The position numbers were made by a program, and so were the translations under genes. Shown here one piece after another: positions 17,279 through 25,794 of a stretch of DNA of 34,008 nucleotides (positions are counted from its first letter, which is position 1; every line of letters begins with the position of its first letter). The notes beneath the pieces are model-generated. The model had not been told where the DNA came from. It saw only the letters and a program-made list of their open reading frames with translations, and did no database searches. Origin of the DNA: JAWWPG01 sp038327385 (GTDB taxonomy: Bacteria; Actinomycetota; Actinomycetes; Propionibacteriales; Nocardioidaceae); contig JBBQKY010000007.1 in the NCBI GenBank assembly GCA_038327385.1, positions 1-34,008 on the forward strand. Direction: 5' to 3'.

Positions 17279-17292
17279 CCGCCGTACGGCGG
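17279..17292. repeat. Perfect 14-bp palindrome upstream of ndk
   Basis: CCGCCGTACGGCGG is its own reverse complement. It lies between the DUF4233 stop codon and the ndk -10 motif, five bases before that motif, which is where a repressor or activator could sit. It could also be chance in GC-rich DNA. Confidence 0.4.
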
Positions 17293-17296
17293 TCGT

Positions 17297-17302
17297 TAGA
17301 GT
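17297..17302 (+). promoter_or_regulatory. Putative -10 element of ndk
   Basis: TAGAGT ends seven bases before the ndk ATG, with no ribosome binding site between, as for folC. The spacing suggests a leaderless ndk mRNA in addition to any read-through from folC. Confidence 0.4.
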
Positions 17303-17309
17303 GCTGGCT

Positions 17310-17717
17310 ATGACGCAGCGCACCCTCGTCCTGCTGAAGCCGGACACCGTACGACGGGGTCTCATCGGCCACGTTCTCGCGCGGTTCGAGGCGAAGGGCA
17401 TCCGGATCGTCGCCATGGACCAGCGGACGATCAGCGCTGAGACGGCCGACCGGCACTACCACGAACACGTGGAGAAGGCCTTCTACCCGCCGCTTCGCGA
17501 CTTCGTGACAAGCGGGCCACTCATCGCCTTGGTGCTCGAGGGCGACGAAGCGGTGGACGTCGTCCGGGCGATCAACGGCGCCACCGACGGCCGGCAGGCA
17601 GCGCCGGGCACGATCCGAGGCGACCTGAGCCTGTCGAACCGGGAGAACCTCGTGCACGGGTCCGACTCGGCCGAGTCCGCGGAGCGCGAGATCGCTATCT
17701 GGTTCCCCGACCTCTGA
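17310..17717 (+). CDS. ndk: Nucleoside diphosphate kinase
   Basis: Ndk moves the terminal phosphate from ATP to other nucleoside diphosphates through a phosphohistidine. The 135-residue length is standard. The active-site histidine is His116 in ENLVHGSDS. Other landmarks are TLVLLKPDTVRRGLIG at the start, the YYEHxxKxFYPxLxxF-type segment (YHEHVEKAFYPPLRDF) and GATDGRQAAPGTIRGDLSLS. ATG 17310 gives the conserved N-terminus; a 15-codon upstream extension from TTG 17265 is not conserved. It follows folC and DUF4233 in the usual actinobacterial order. Confidence 0.96.
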   Translation: MTQRTLVLLKPDTVRRGLIGHVLARFEAKGIRIVAMDQRTISAETADRHYHEHVEKAFYPPLRDFVTSGPLIALVLEGDEAVDVVRAINGATDGRQAAPGTIRGDLSLSNRENLVHGSDSAESAEREIAIWFPDL

Positions 17718-17728
17718 GCCGGCGCCAG

Positions 17729-17786
17729 AGATCCGACGACCAGGTTGTTCGGGGCGACCTCTTCGGGCGACTCGAGGGTCGGATCT
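17729..17786 (+). terminator. Possible terminator after ndk
   Basis: AGATCCGAC (17729-17737) and GTCGGATCT (17778-17786) are perfect 9-bp arms that enclose about 40 bases with weaker internal pairing. The structure starts 11 bases after the ndk stop codon. The large loop makes the call uncertain. Confidence 0.4.
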
Positions 17787-17874
17787 TAGGACAAGACCGG
17801 GAGGTTTGGGCAGCCAGGCGGCGGGTGGCCGCGGGTGTACGGTTCACCAGGGGACCCAGGAACCGGGGGGAAAA

Positions 17875-18702
17875 GTGCTACGGCCGGTGTGGTGCCTGAC
17901 GCGAGCCGCGCCGTCGTTCGCCCGGAAAGCTGCCATCCTTTCTCTCGTCGTTCTTGCCGGTGCATGCTCCGCCAGCTCCTCGACGAGTGGTGGGGGTGGC
18001 CTCGGGCCGGACGCACCGGTGGTCGGTGCCTGCCGGGTGCTGACGGCAGCGGACATCCGACCGGCTACCAACTCCACGCCGACCGTCGACTGCGGCTCAG
18101 CCCACACCAGCGTCACGATCAGCGTGGGAAGCTTCCCGTCCTATCTGATCACGAGCCGGAACCTGCGCAGCGGAGCACTCGGCAAGCGGGCACTGCTGCA
18201 CTGCACCGAGGCCTGGCGGCAGACCGTCGGCGGGAACGCCGCTTCCCAGCACACCACGGTCGCCGGCCTCGCCTACTACCTCCCGACCCCCGACGAGCTC
18301 GACAGGGGCGCTCGATGGTTCCGCTGTGACCTGGTGGTCGGGGGCCGGGACGGGATGCCGCTGCAGGACCTCCCGTCGCGGGTCAGCGGCCTGCTCGCCG
18401 GGGCTGTGCCGAACAGTCTTCGTGCCTGTCGTACGGCGCCGGACTTCACCCTCGGGCGGCAGGTCTCCTGCGCCAGACCCCATGTACTGCGCGCCGTCGG
18501 AGTCGCTCCGCTGCCGAGCCAGCGCACCTACCCCGCCAAGCCGGTGTCGCGGAAGGCCAGCGCCGCCGGCTGCCTACCGGTGGTGCAGAGATGGCTGCAC
18601 GGAGCTGTGGACGCGGGGATCGCCTACCAGTGGCCGGATGAGACGGGTTGGACCCTGCTGGACGACAGGTCCGCCACCTGCTGGGCCGTCACCACGAGCT
18701 GA
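17875..18702 (+). CDS. Septum-formation-family-like lipoprotein
   Basis: This 275-residue protein starts with a signal peptide (basic stretch, then ILSLVVLAGA) and a lipobox ending in Cys31, so it should be a lipoprotein on the outer face of the membrane. The mature part has about eight further cysteines in pairs (VGACRVL, TVDCGSAH, LLHCTEAW, WFRCDLV, RACRTAP, VSCARPH, AGCLP, ATCWAV). Two copies of a GxC...CxxPH-like pattern resemble the septum formation (PF13845) family. That family's role is poorly known. The start is GTG 17875 with a G-rich ribosome binding site four bases upstream. It stands alone between ndk and mreB; the closeness to the cell-shape operon suggests an envelope role, but this is inference. 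Confidence 0.7.
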   Translation: MLRPVWCLTRAAPSFARKAAILSLVVLAGACSASSSTSGGGGLGPDAPVVGACRVLTAADIRPATNSTPTVDCGSAHTSVTISVGSFPSYLITSRNLRSGALGKRALLHCTEAWRQTVGGNAASQHTTVAGLAYYLPTPDELDRGARWFRCDLVVGGRDGMPLQDLPSRVSGLLAGAVPNSLRACRTAPDFTLGRQVSCARPHVLRAVGVAPLPSQRTYPAKPVSRKASAAGCLPVVQRWLHGAVDAGIAYQWPDETGWTLLDDRSATCWAVTTS

Positions 18703-18867
18703 CCGGCGGTCGTCCCAGGCCCCTGCCGGGAAAAGTTGCGGGGCGTCGAAGTGTCTGCCTCATCTCGGCGGCATCCCGCCTTAGCCTGATCGCAGGTTGC
18801 CGGCAGCGCCTCCGCCACGAGGCGCGCTCGGCTCTGCGTCGTGGCGTGAGAGGACTTCCCCGAGCGG

Positions 18868-19893
18868 ATGGTCAACAGCATCATCGGCCGCGACATGGCG
18901 GTAGACCTCGGCACCGCGAACACCCTCGTCTATGTCCGCGGCAGGGGCGTGATGCTCAACGAGCCGTCCGTCGTCGCCATGAACGCCCAGACGCGCGAGA
19001 TCCTGGCCGTCGGCTCTGAGGCCAAGCGGATGATCGGGCGCACCCCGGACTCCATCATCGCCATCCGGCCGCTGAAGGACGGCGTGATCGCGGACTTCGA
19101 GGCAACCGAGCAGATGCTGCGGTTCTTCATCCAACGGGTCCACCGCCGGCAGTACTTTGCAAAGCCCCGGCTGGTGATCTGCGTCCCCTCCGGTATCACC
19201 GGGGTCGAGCAGCGCGCCGTGAAGGAGGCGGGGTACCAGGCAGGTGCCCGACGCGTCTACATCATCGAGGAGCCGATGGCAGCGGCGATCGGTGCCAACC
19301 TTCCGGTTCACGAGGCAACCGGCAACATGGTCGTCGACATCGGCGGCGGCACTACCGAGGTGGCTGTGATCAGCCTCGGCGGCATCGTCACCAGCCAGTC
19401 GATCCGTACTGCGGGCGACGACCTCGACCAGTCGATCATCAGCTGGATGAAGAAGGAGCACTCGCTGATGCTCGGCGAGCGGACGGCCGAGGAGATCAAG
19501 ATGACGCTGGGCTCAGCGTTTCCGCTGCTCGACGAGCCGGAGGCCGAGATCCGCGGGCGGGACATGGTCAGCGGCCTTCCCCGCAACATCTCGATCTCGT
19601 CGGCGGAGGTGCGCCAGGCGCTCGAGGAGCCGTTGCACGCGATCATCGACTCCGTCCGTACGACGCTCGACAAGACGCCTCCCGAGCTCGCCGGGGACAT
19701 CATGGACCGGGGAGTGGTAGTCGCCGGTGGCGGCGCGCTGCTGCGCGGACTGGCCGACCGGTTGCGCCACGAGACCGGCATGCCGGTGCACATCGCGCCG
19801 GAGCCGCTCGAGTGCGTCGCGCTCGGTGCCGGGAAATGCGTCGAGGAGTTCGAGGCGCTTCAGCAGGTTCTCGTCTCCGAGCAGCGGAGGTAA
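18868..19893 (+). CDS. mreB: Rod shape-determining protein MreB
   Basis: MreB is the bacterial actin that positions lateral wall synthesis under the membrane. The 341-residue protein has phosphate loop 1 GRDMAVDLGTANTLVYVRG, phosphate loop 2 MVVDIGGGTTEVAVISLGG, the connecting region PSGITGVEQRAVKEA and the adenosine motif VVVAGGGALLRGLADRL. ATG 18868 fits the conserved NSIIGRDMAVDLG opening. AGAGGA at 18848-18853 is rather far upstream (14 bases), so a short leader with weak initiation is possible. TAGCCT at 18782-18787 could be the operon -10 element. It is the first gene of the mreBCD-mrdA-rodA operon. Confidence 0.97.
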   Translation: MVNSIIGRDMAVDLGTANTLVYVRGRGVMLNEPSVVAMNAQTREILAVGSEAKRMIGRTPDSIIAIRPLKDGVIADFEATEQMLRFFIQRVHRRQYFAKPRLVICVPSGITGVEQRAVKEAGYQAGARRVYIIEEPMAAAIGANLPVHEATGNMVVDIGGGTTEVAVISLGGIVTSQSIRTAGDDLDQSIISWMKKEHSLMLGERTAEEIKMTLGSAFPLLDEPEAEIRGRDMVSGLPRNISISSAEVRQALEEPLHAIIDSVRTTLDKTPPELAGDIMDRGVVVAGGGALLRGLADRLRHETGMPVHIAPEPLECVALGAGKCVEEFEALQQVLVSEQRR

Positions 19894-19899
19894 CCCGCC

Positions 19900-20778
19900 A
19901 TGCGCGACGACTCCCGCCGCCCGCGGGCCGCCATCATGCTGCTGGTGCTTGTCTGCGTCACGATCATCACTCTCGACGCTCGTCACTCGACGTCGTCATC
20001 ACCGATCGACCCGCTGCGGGCCGCCGTCGGCGATGTCCTGGGGCCGGCGGAGAACGGCACCGCCGCTGCGGTTCGTCCGTTGACGACAATCCCCGACCAC
20101 TTCGGTTCGGTGTCGGATCTGCGCGCTCAGAACGCGGCGCTGCGGCGAACCAAGCAGACCCTCCAGACCCGGCTGCGCGCCGAGCAGGCCAACCTGACAC
20201 GCAGCTCCGAGGTCGACACGATAGGGAGCTTCGCCGATGAAAACGGGTACCGCGTCGTCCAGGCACAGGTGGTCGCGATGGGTCCGGCTCAGTCGTTCTC
20301 CCGTACGGTCACGATCGACGCGGGCACGAGCGACGGTGTCGTCGCGGACCTTACGGTGATCAACGCCAACGGGCTGGTGGGCCGGGTGATCGCCGCGTCG
20401 GCGTCGGCCGCGACCGTGCTTCTCGTCGTCGACCGGGACTCGACCGTAGGGGGACGGCTGGGCAGCTCGATGGAGCTCGGGTTCCTCGACGGGACGGGGG
20501 ACATCAGCAGCGCGGGAAAGCTGACCCTCAGCCTCGTCGACCACACTGTGACGCCGCGGGCAGGAGACACCGTACTGACGTGGGGATCGCGCAACTCCGC
20601 GCCGTATCTTCCCGGCATCCCGATCGGGCGCGTGCTCAGCGTGCACTCGTCACCGGCCGAGCTCACCGAGACTGCGACGATCCAGCCGTACGTCGACTTC
20701 TCCACGCTTGACGTTGTCGGCGTCATCACCTCCCGTGACCGGTCCGGCACCACCGTCGCGAGCGGCGGCAGCCGATGA
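19900..20778 (+). CDS. mreC: Rod shape-determining protein MreC
   Basis: MreC is a bitopic membrane protein that links MreB to PBP2 and activates it. The 292-residue protein has one N-terminal membrane segment (about 10-25, AAIMLLVLVCVTIITLD), a coiled coil near 70-105 (SDLRAQNAALRRTKQTLQTRL) and a double beta-barrel C-terminal domain with the conserved DAGTSDGVVADLTVINANGLVGRV and GDTVLTWGSRNSAPYLPGIPIGRV. GGAGG at 19886-19890 precedes ATG 19900. The stop codon overlaps the mreD start (ATGA). Confidence 0.95.
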   Translation: MRDDSRRPRAAIMLLVLVCVTIITLDARHSTSSSPIDPLRAAVGDVLGPAENGTAAAVRPLTTIPDHFGSVSDLRAQNAALRRTKQTLQTRLRAEQANLTRSSEVDTIGSFADENGYRVVQAQVVAMGPAQSFSRTVTIDAGTSDGVVADLTVINANGLVGRVIAASASAATVLLVVDRDSTVGGRLGSSMELGFLDGTGDISSAGKLTLSLVDHTVTPRAGDTVLTWGSRNSAPYLPGIPIGRVLSVHSSPAELTETATIQPYVDFSTLDVVGVITSRDRSGTTVASGGSR

Positions 20779-21287
20779 CGGCGGCCATTCGCGTCTTGGT
20801 GATAGCCGTGCTGGTGGTCGTCACGGTCACGGTGCAGCTGAGTGTCTTCAGCCACTTCTCGGTCGACGGAGTAGTGCCGGACCTGGCCCTGCTCCTTGTG
20901 GTGGGCGCGGCGCTGGTCCGCGGCCCGACGTACGCGGCGGTCGTCGGCTTCGCCGCCGGGCTCGTCCTCGATCTGGCACCTCCGGCCGACCACGCGGCCG
21001 GGCGATGGGCACTCGCCCTGCTGGCGGTGGGATACCTGACCGGGTTGGCCCGGCCCGACGGTGCCCGGTCCCTGATGAGCACGGTGCTGATCGTTGCCGC
21101 CGGAGCGTTCATCGGCACGTCCGTCTACGCGCTCTCGGGCCTCGTCGTCGGCGACCCCTCGGTCACGGTGGCGTCGGCTCTGCACGTGGTCCCGGTCGCC
21201 GTGCTGTACGACGTGCTCCTGACGCCGCTTGTCGTCCCGCTGCTCGTGCTGTGTTTCCGCAGGGTCGAGCCTGCGGAGCGCTGGTAG
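20775..21287 (+). CDS. mreD: Rod shape-determining protein MreD
   Basis: MreD is a small polytopic membrane partner of MreC. The 170-residue protein has five to six hydrophobic segments and typical features: an early VDGVVPDLALLLVVGAALVRGPTYAAVVGFAAGLVLDL and a late YDVLLTPLVVPLLVLCFRRV. It overlaps mreC by four bases (ATGA) and ends four bases before mrdA, so all three are translationally coupled. Confidence 0.93.
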   Translation: MTAAIRVLVIAVLVVVTVTVQLSVFSHFSVDGVVPDLALLLVVGAALVRGPTYAAVVGFAAGLVLDLAPPADHAAGRWALALLAVGYLTGLARPDGARSLMSTVLIVAAGAFIGTSVYALSGLVVGDPSVTVASALHVVPVAVLYDVLLTPLVVPLLVLCFRRVEPAERW

Positions 21288-21291
21288 CGCG

Positions 21292-23460
21292 ATGGCGGTC
21301 TTCCGGGGTCGGTCCCACTCACGGCTGGTCGTCGTGCAGGTCATGGTGGTCTCGCTCTTCGCCACGCTCTTCGCGCGGCTGTGGTACATCCAGGTGCACG
21401 GTGAGCAGACCTACCAGGCGGCCGCGGTCAGCAATGCGGTCCGAAGCGTGGACATCCCCGCTCCCCGCGGCCTCATCGTCGACGACCAGGGCCGACCCCT
21501 CGTCGCCAACCGGACCTCCTGGGTCGTGACCGTCGACCGTAGCGTCTTCGACAAGCTGAGCAACACCGCCCGCCAGGCGCTCCTCGCTCGGCTCGGTGCC
21601 AGTCTGGGAGTCAGCCCGGCGATCATCGAGCAGCGCACGAAGACCTGTGGCGAGGCAGGTGCTCAACCACCCCCGATCTGCTGGAACGGGTCGCCGTACG
21701 CACCGGTCCCGGTCGCCGAAGACGTGACCCAGCAGGCCGCGGCGGCCATTTTCGAGCGGGCGGAGGACTACCCGGGCGTCACGGCCTCCGCCCAGCAGGT
21801 CAGGGCGTATCCGTCGCCGTACGGCGTCAATGCCGCCCATCTGCTCGGCTACATCTCGCCGATCACCCAGACCGAGCTGACGGCCGACCAGAGGCGTGGG
21901 CTGGCGGGTCTCAACCAGCAGTCGATGGTGGGCAGGTCCGGTCTCGAGCAGGCCTATGACACCTACCTGCGGGGGACACCCGGTGTGAAGCAGGTCTCGG
22001 TCGACTCGATGGGGCGGGTCATCGGCGACAAGGGCGTCACCTCCCCCGCCCTGGGCGACACGCTGGTCACGAGTATCGACGCCAAGGTGCAGTCCGTCGT
22101 GGAGAAGCAGCTCAAAGGCGCGATCATGACGGCCCGCCGCACCATCGACCCGGTCACCGGCCGCACGTACGTCGCGGACTCCGGCTCGGCCGTCGTGCTC
22201 AACGCCACCAACGGCCGCGTCGTCGCGTTGGCGAGCTACCCGACGTACGACCCTGCGGTGTGGGTGGGGGGAATCACGCAGCGCGACCTCGACCGCCTCT
22301 ACAGCAGCCAAGGACAGCTGCCGCTGCTCAACCGCGCCGACCAGGGCCAGTACGCGCCGGGCTCGACGTTCAAGCCGTTCAGCACGGCGGGCGCGCTGAC
22401 CCACGGCTTCACGCCGCAGACCCGCCTGGACTGCTCGTCGTCGTTCCAGGTGGGCGCCCGCACCTTCAAGAACTACGAGTCCGCGTCCTACGGCTACATC
22501 AGCTTCGAGAAGGCGCTGCAAGTCTCGTGCGACACCTTCTTCTACCGCGTCGGCTACGAGGAGTGGCTGCGCTCGGGCGCGGACGCGACCGATGTCCACG
22601 CCGACGACCCGCTCGTCGACAACGCCAAGAAGTTCGGGTTCGGCCGGGCGACGGGGATCGACCTGCCCGGTGAGGTCTCCGGCCGGATCGCCGACCGGCA
22701 GTGGAAGCTCGCGTACTGGAAGGCGAACAAGGACTACTACTGCAAGATGGGGAAGTCACCGCAGACGGACTACATCCACGTCTTCGCTCGCGAGTTCTGC
22801 ATCGACGGCTGGCAGTACCGCGCCGGTGACGCCGTCAACTTCGTGATCGGCCAGGGTGACACACTGCTGACGCCGCTGCAGCTGGCGACCGCCTACGCAG
22901 CGATCGCCAACGGCGGCACGCTCTGGGAGCCGCGGGTGGGAGCCGCCGTCGTCAGCCCGGACGGCACGGTCGTGAAGCGGATCGAGCCGAAGGTCGCCAG
23001 CTTGGTCAAGGTCCCACCTCGCGTCCTGCGCTACATCGACACCGCGCTCCTCGGCACCGCCAAGGTTGGCACGATGGCCTGGAAGATGGTCGGCTTCCCG
23101 CTCGGCAAGGTGCACGTCCGCAGCAAGACCGGTACGGCGGAGGTGTACGGCAAGCAGACGACCTCCTGGGTCGCGACCTACGACAAGCAGTACGTCGTGC
23201 TCATGCAGATCTCCCAGGGCGGCACCGGGTCGGGCACGTCCGGTGAGGCGGTGCGGGCGATCTGGGAGGCGCTGTACGGGATAAACGGCCTGAACGTCGA
23301 CAAGGCGAAGGGCGCCCAGCCCGGAGCTCATCCGCCGACCACCCTGCCGGTCTTCAGGTCCAACGGCTCGATCGCCGCGCCCATCCTTCGCTCCCCGAGG
23401 CGCGACTTCGGCGGCTCGCCTAGCCCGCCGGCGACGAATGGCGGGCGGCACCCCGGATGA
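21292..23460 (+). CDS. mrdA: Penicillin-binding protein 2, elongation transpeptidase
   Basis: PBP2 cross-links new peptidoglycan during cell elongation together with RodA. The 722-residue class B PBP has a short cytoplasmic start, one membrane anchor (about 12-28), a dimerisation/pedestal region and the transpeptidase domain. The catalytic motif is STFK with Ser358 and Lys361, the second motif is SCD (412-414), and the third is KTGTAE starting at Lys612. GRSGLEQAYDTYLRGTPGVKQV is the usual hinge segment. A low-complexity tail of about 50 residues (QPGAHPPTTLPV...SPSPPATNGG) follows the domain. ATG 21292 is chosen because the basic-then-hydrophobic N-terminus begins there; an upstream in-frame extension lies inside mreD. 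The stop codon overlaps rodA. Confidence 0.96.
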   Translation: MAVFRGRSHSRLVVVQVMVVSLFATLFARLWYIQVHGEQTYQAAAVSNAVRSVDIPAPRGLIVDDQGRPLVANRTSWVVTVDRSVFDKLSNTARQALLARLGASLGVSPAIIEQRTKTCGEAGAQPPPICWNGSPYAPVPVAEDVTQQAAAAIFERAEDYPGVTASAQQVRAYPSPYGVNAAHLLGYISPITQTELTADQRRGLAGLNQQSMVGRSGLEQAYDTYLRGTPGVKQVSVDSMGRVIGDKGVTSPALGDTLVTSIDAKVQSVVEKQLKGAIMTARRTIDPVTGRTYVADSGSAVVLNATNGRVVALASYPTYDPAVWVGGITQRDLDRLYSSQGQLPLLNRADQGQYAPGSTFKPFSTAGALTHGFTPQTRLDCSSSFQVGARTFKNYESASYGYISFEKALQVSCDTFFYRVGYEEWLRSGADATDVHADDPLVDNAKKFGFGRATGIDLPGEVSGRIADRQWKLAYWKANKDYYCKMGKSPQTDYIHVFAREFCIDGWQYRAGDAVNFVIGQGDTLLTPLQLATAYAAIANGGTLWEPRVGAAVVSPDGTVVKRIEPKVASLVKVPPRVLRYIDTALLGTAKVGTMAWKMVGFPLGKVHVRSKTGTAEVYGKQTTSWVATYDKQYVVLMQISQGGTGSGTSGEAVRAIWEALYGINGLNVDKAKGAQPGAHPPTTLPVFRSNGSIAAPILRSPRRDFGGSPSPPATNGGRHPG

Positions 23461-24692
23461 CCCTCACGTCCACCGTCTCGACCACCCGGGCGTCCCGACG
23501 GGTCAACGTCACTGAGAGCCGCAGCACCTGGCAGCGGCTCGACTGGCTGCTCGTCGCAGCTGCCGGCGCGTTGTTGGTCCTCGGCACCCTGCTGGTCTGG
23601 TCGTCGACGGCGCACAGTACGGCGCTCACCGGGGGCAACTCGACGGCACTGGTGACCAAGCACCTCACGAACATCGTCATCGGAATCGGCCTGGCCGCGA
23701 TGGTCTCGGCCACCGACCATCGGTGGGTCCGCATCTGGACACCCGTCGTCTACGTGGGCGCCGTCCTCGGGCTGCTGCTCGTCCTGTCGCCCTTCGGGTC
23801 GGTCATCAACGGGTCACGCTCCTGGATCCTCATCGGCGGGTTGTCCATCCAGCCCGCCGAGCTCGCCAAGCTCGGCGTGATCGCGGGGATGGCGCTGTTG
23901 CTGGCGGAGCGCATCGAGAGCAGGAACCGCGAGTCGCTTCGCGACGCCGACGTGATCGGGGCGCTGGCGATCGCCGCGGTGCCGGCCGCGCTGATCATCG
24001 CGCAACCGGATCTCGGCACGCTGCTCGTGCTGGCCGCGACCGTGTTCGGTCTGGTAGCGGTAGCCGGGGCGCCGAAGCGATGGCTGCTCGGCCTGGTCGG
24101 GCTGACGGTCGTTTCGTCGTACGCTGCGGTCCAGCTGGGTCTGCTGAAGGGTTACCAGCTGCTGCGCTTCGAGGCATTCACGAACCCGGCGCTCGACCCG
24201 CGCGGCGCCGGCTACAACACCATCCAGGCGCGCATCGCCATCGGCAACGGCGGCCTGTTCGGCCAGGGTCTCTTCCACGGGTCACAGACCCAGTCCGGCT
24301 TCGTTCCCGAGCAGCACACCGACTTCATCTTCACGGTTGCCGGCGAGGAGCTCGGCCTGGTCGGCTCCGCTGCGATCGTCGGGCTGTTTCTCCTGCTGCT
24401 GTGGCGCGCCATCCGCATCGCCGCTCGATCAGACGATGCCTTCGGCCGGCTGGCCGGTGCCGGCATCGTCTGCTGGTTCGGGTTCCAGGCCTTCCAGAAC
24501 ATCGGTATGTGCCTCGGCATCATGCCGGTCACCGGTGTGCCGCTGCCGCTGATGTCCTATGGCGGCACGTCGATGTTCGCCTCGCTGATGGCGGTCGGGC
24601 TGCTGCTCAACATCCACCTGCGCACCGAGCGCTCGCTGAGCATCGGGGTCGTCGTCCTTCGCGGCCGAATCGCGCGCTCCCGGCGGTACTAG
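23457..24692 (+). CDS. rodA: Peptidoglycan glycosyltransferase RodA (SEDS family)
   Basis: RodA polymerises lipid II into glycan strands and works as a pair with PBP2. The 411-residue protein has about ten membrane segments after a 25-residue cytoplasmic start. SEDS landmarks are NGSRSW (118-123), QPAELAK (132-138), AQPDLGTLLVL, the large loop with GLFGQGLFHGSQTQSGFVPEQHTDFIF including Asp289, likely the essential aspartate, and the C-terminal GVPLPLMSYGGTS. It overlaps the mrdA stop codon by four bases (ATGA). It is the last gene of the shape operon; a convergent gene ends 22 bases downstream, with no obvious hairpin between. Confidence 0.95.
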   Translation: MTLTSTVSTTRASRRVNVTESRSTWQRLDWLLVAAAGALLVLGTLLVWSSTAHSTALTGGNSTALVTKHLTNIVIGIGLAAMVSATDHRWVRIWTPVVYVGAVLGLLLVLSPFGSVINGSRSWILIGGLSIQPAELAKLGVIAGMALLLAERIESRNRESLRDADVIGALAIAAVPAALIIAQPDLGTLLVLAATVFGLVAVAGAPKRWLLGLVGLTVVSSYAAVQLGLLKGYQLLRFEAFTNPALDPRGAGYNTIQARIAIGNGGLFGQGLFHGSQTQSGFVPEQHTDFIFTVAGEELGLVGSAAIVGLFLLLLWRAIRIAARSDDAFGRLAGAGIVCWFGFQAFQNIGMCLGIMPVTGVPLPLMSYGGTSMFASLMAVGLLLNIHLRTERSLSIGVVVLRGRIARSRRY

Positions 24693-24714
24693 GCAGCGGC
24701 CGAAGCACGGCGCG

Positions 24715-25794
24715 TCAGAGTCTCACGCGCAGGACCGCGTTGCTGAACTGCGGACTCTCACCACCGACGAGGTAGCAGGACCCACGGAGAGTGACAACGG
24801 CCGAGTCGGCCAACTGCTTCGGCAGCTGGCCGGCCCGGGTGAAGCTCGCGGTGCTGGGATCGAAGCGCCAGATGGCGGTCGTCAGTGTCGTCTGGCTGGT
24901 CCGGCCGCCGAGGACGAGGATCTGCCCGTTGAGAAGGCAGGCCGACGCATGGCCCAGCGCATCGGGCAACCGGCCGACGACGCGCACCGTCCCGCTCGCC
25001 AGGTCGATCCGCTGCACGGCGTCGACCATCGCTGCGCTGCGCTCTCCGCCGAACACCCAGACGACCTGCCCGGAGGCGACCACCGCCGGATACCTCACCG
25101 GGACGGCCAGTCGGCCGATCGACCGGAAGGTCCGGCCGTCAGAGCTGAGGAGGATGTCGGCCAGGGCGGGGGACGTGCCGTCGTACCCGCCGACGACGAC
25201 CAATCGACGGCCGACGGTGACGGCTCCGAGGTCAGAACGTGCCGACGGGAGGTGGGCGGCGACCCGCCATGAGCCCGTGGCGGCCTGCCGCTGGACGACG
25301 CTCTGCTCAGTGGCGTTGCCGCCACCGATCACGAGCGCGTGCCCGTGTGACGAGGCGCCAGCGACATCGTGCACGGGCACCGGGAGGTCCGGAAGCATCG
25401 TGGGGTGACCGTCGCTCATGTCGAGCCGGTACGTCGACCCGCTGGACTGGTCTCCTGCCGTAAGGCCCCCGGCGACCACGACGGCCCCCGCGCTGGGCAC
25501 GACGGCTTCCCGCGCCAGCGGCTCAGGCAGCCGCCATGGCAACACCTCGACTCGGACTCGCCTGGGTGCCGGCTCTGGGGACGGAGATGCTGCCGGTGTC
25601 CCGGGGGAAACCGGGTGGCCACGAGCCGCAGCAGGTCCGGTGGCCGATGCGGGATACGGCACCGATGCTGAGGATCGTGGTGCAGGGGAGCCTTGGCAGC
25701 CGGCGACCAGGAGCGCCCCGGCGACCGCCGTCGACATGACCAATACCGATCGGCGGCCGCCGGGGGAGCCGCGCCCACCCGGCGTCGTACGCAT
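24715..25794 (-). CDS. Kelch-type beta-propeller lipoprotein
   Basis: This 359-residue protein has a signal peptide and lipobox LVAGC with Cys33, then a Ser/Pro/Ala-rich linker to about residue 90. Six kelch-like repeats follow, each with a GG pair after a hydrophobic strand (AVVVAGGLT, ALVIGGGN, LVVVGGYDG, VWVFGGERS, ILVLGGRTS, CYLVGGESP), so a six-bladed propeller is likely. Such proteins bind partners or sugars; no catalytic residues can be pointed to. ATG 25794 overlaps the stop codon of the upstream YVTN-type gene by one base, so the two are co-translated; longer in-frame starts lie inside that gene. The function is unknown. Confidence 0.8.
   Translation of the reverse strand: MRTTPGGRGSPGGRRSVLVMSTAVAGALLVAGCQGSPAPRSSASVPYPASATGPAAARGHPVSPGTPAASPSPEPAPRRVRVEVLPWRLPEPLAREAVVPSAGAVVVAGGLTAGDQSSGSTYRLDMSDGHPTMLPDLPVPVHDVAGASSHGHALVIGGGNATEQSVVQRQAATGSWRVAAHLPSARSDLGAVTVGRRLVVVGGYDGTSPALADILLSSDGRTFRSIGRLAVPVRYPAVVASGQVVWVFGGERSAAMVDAVQRIDLASGTVRVVGRLPDALGHASACLLNGQILVLGGRTSQTTLTTAIWRFDPSTASFTRAGQLPKQLADSAVVTLRGSCYLVGGESPQFSNAVLRVRL

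Noticed and set aside
21319..22599. 426-codon minus-strand frame opposite mrdA
   Set aside because: Antisense to a gene with all three PBP motifs; no family resemblance.
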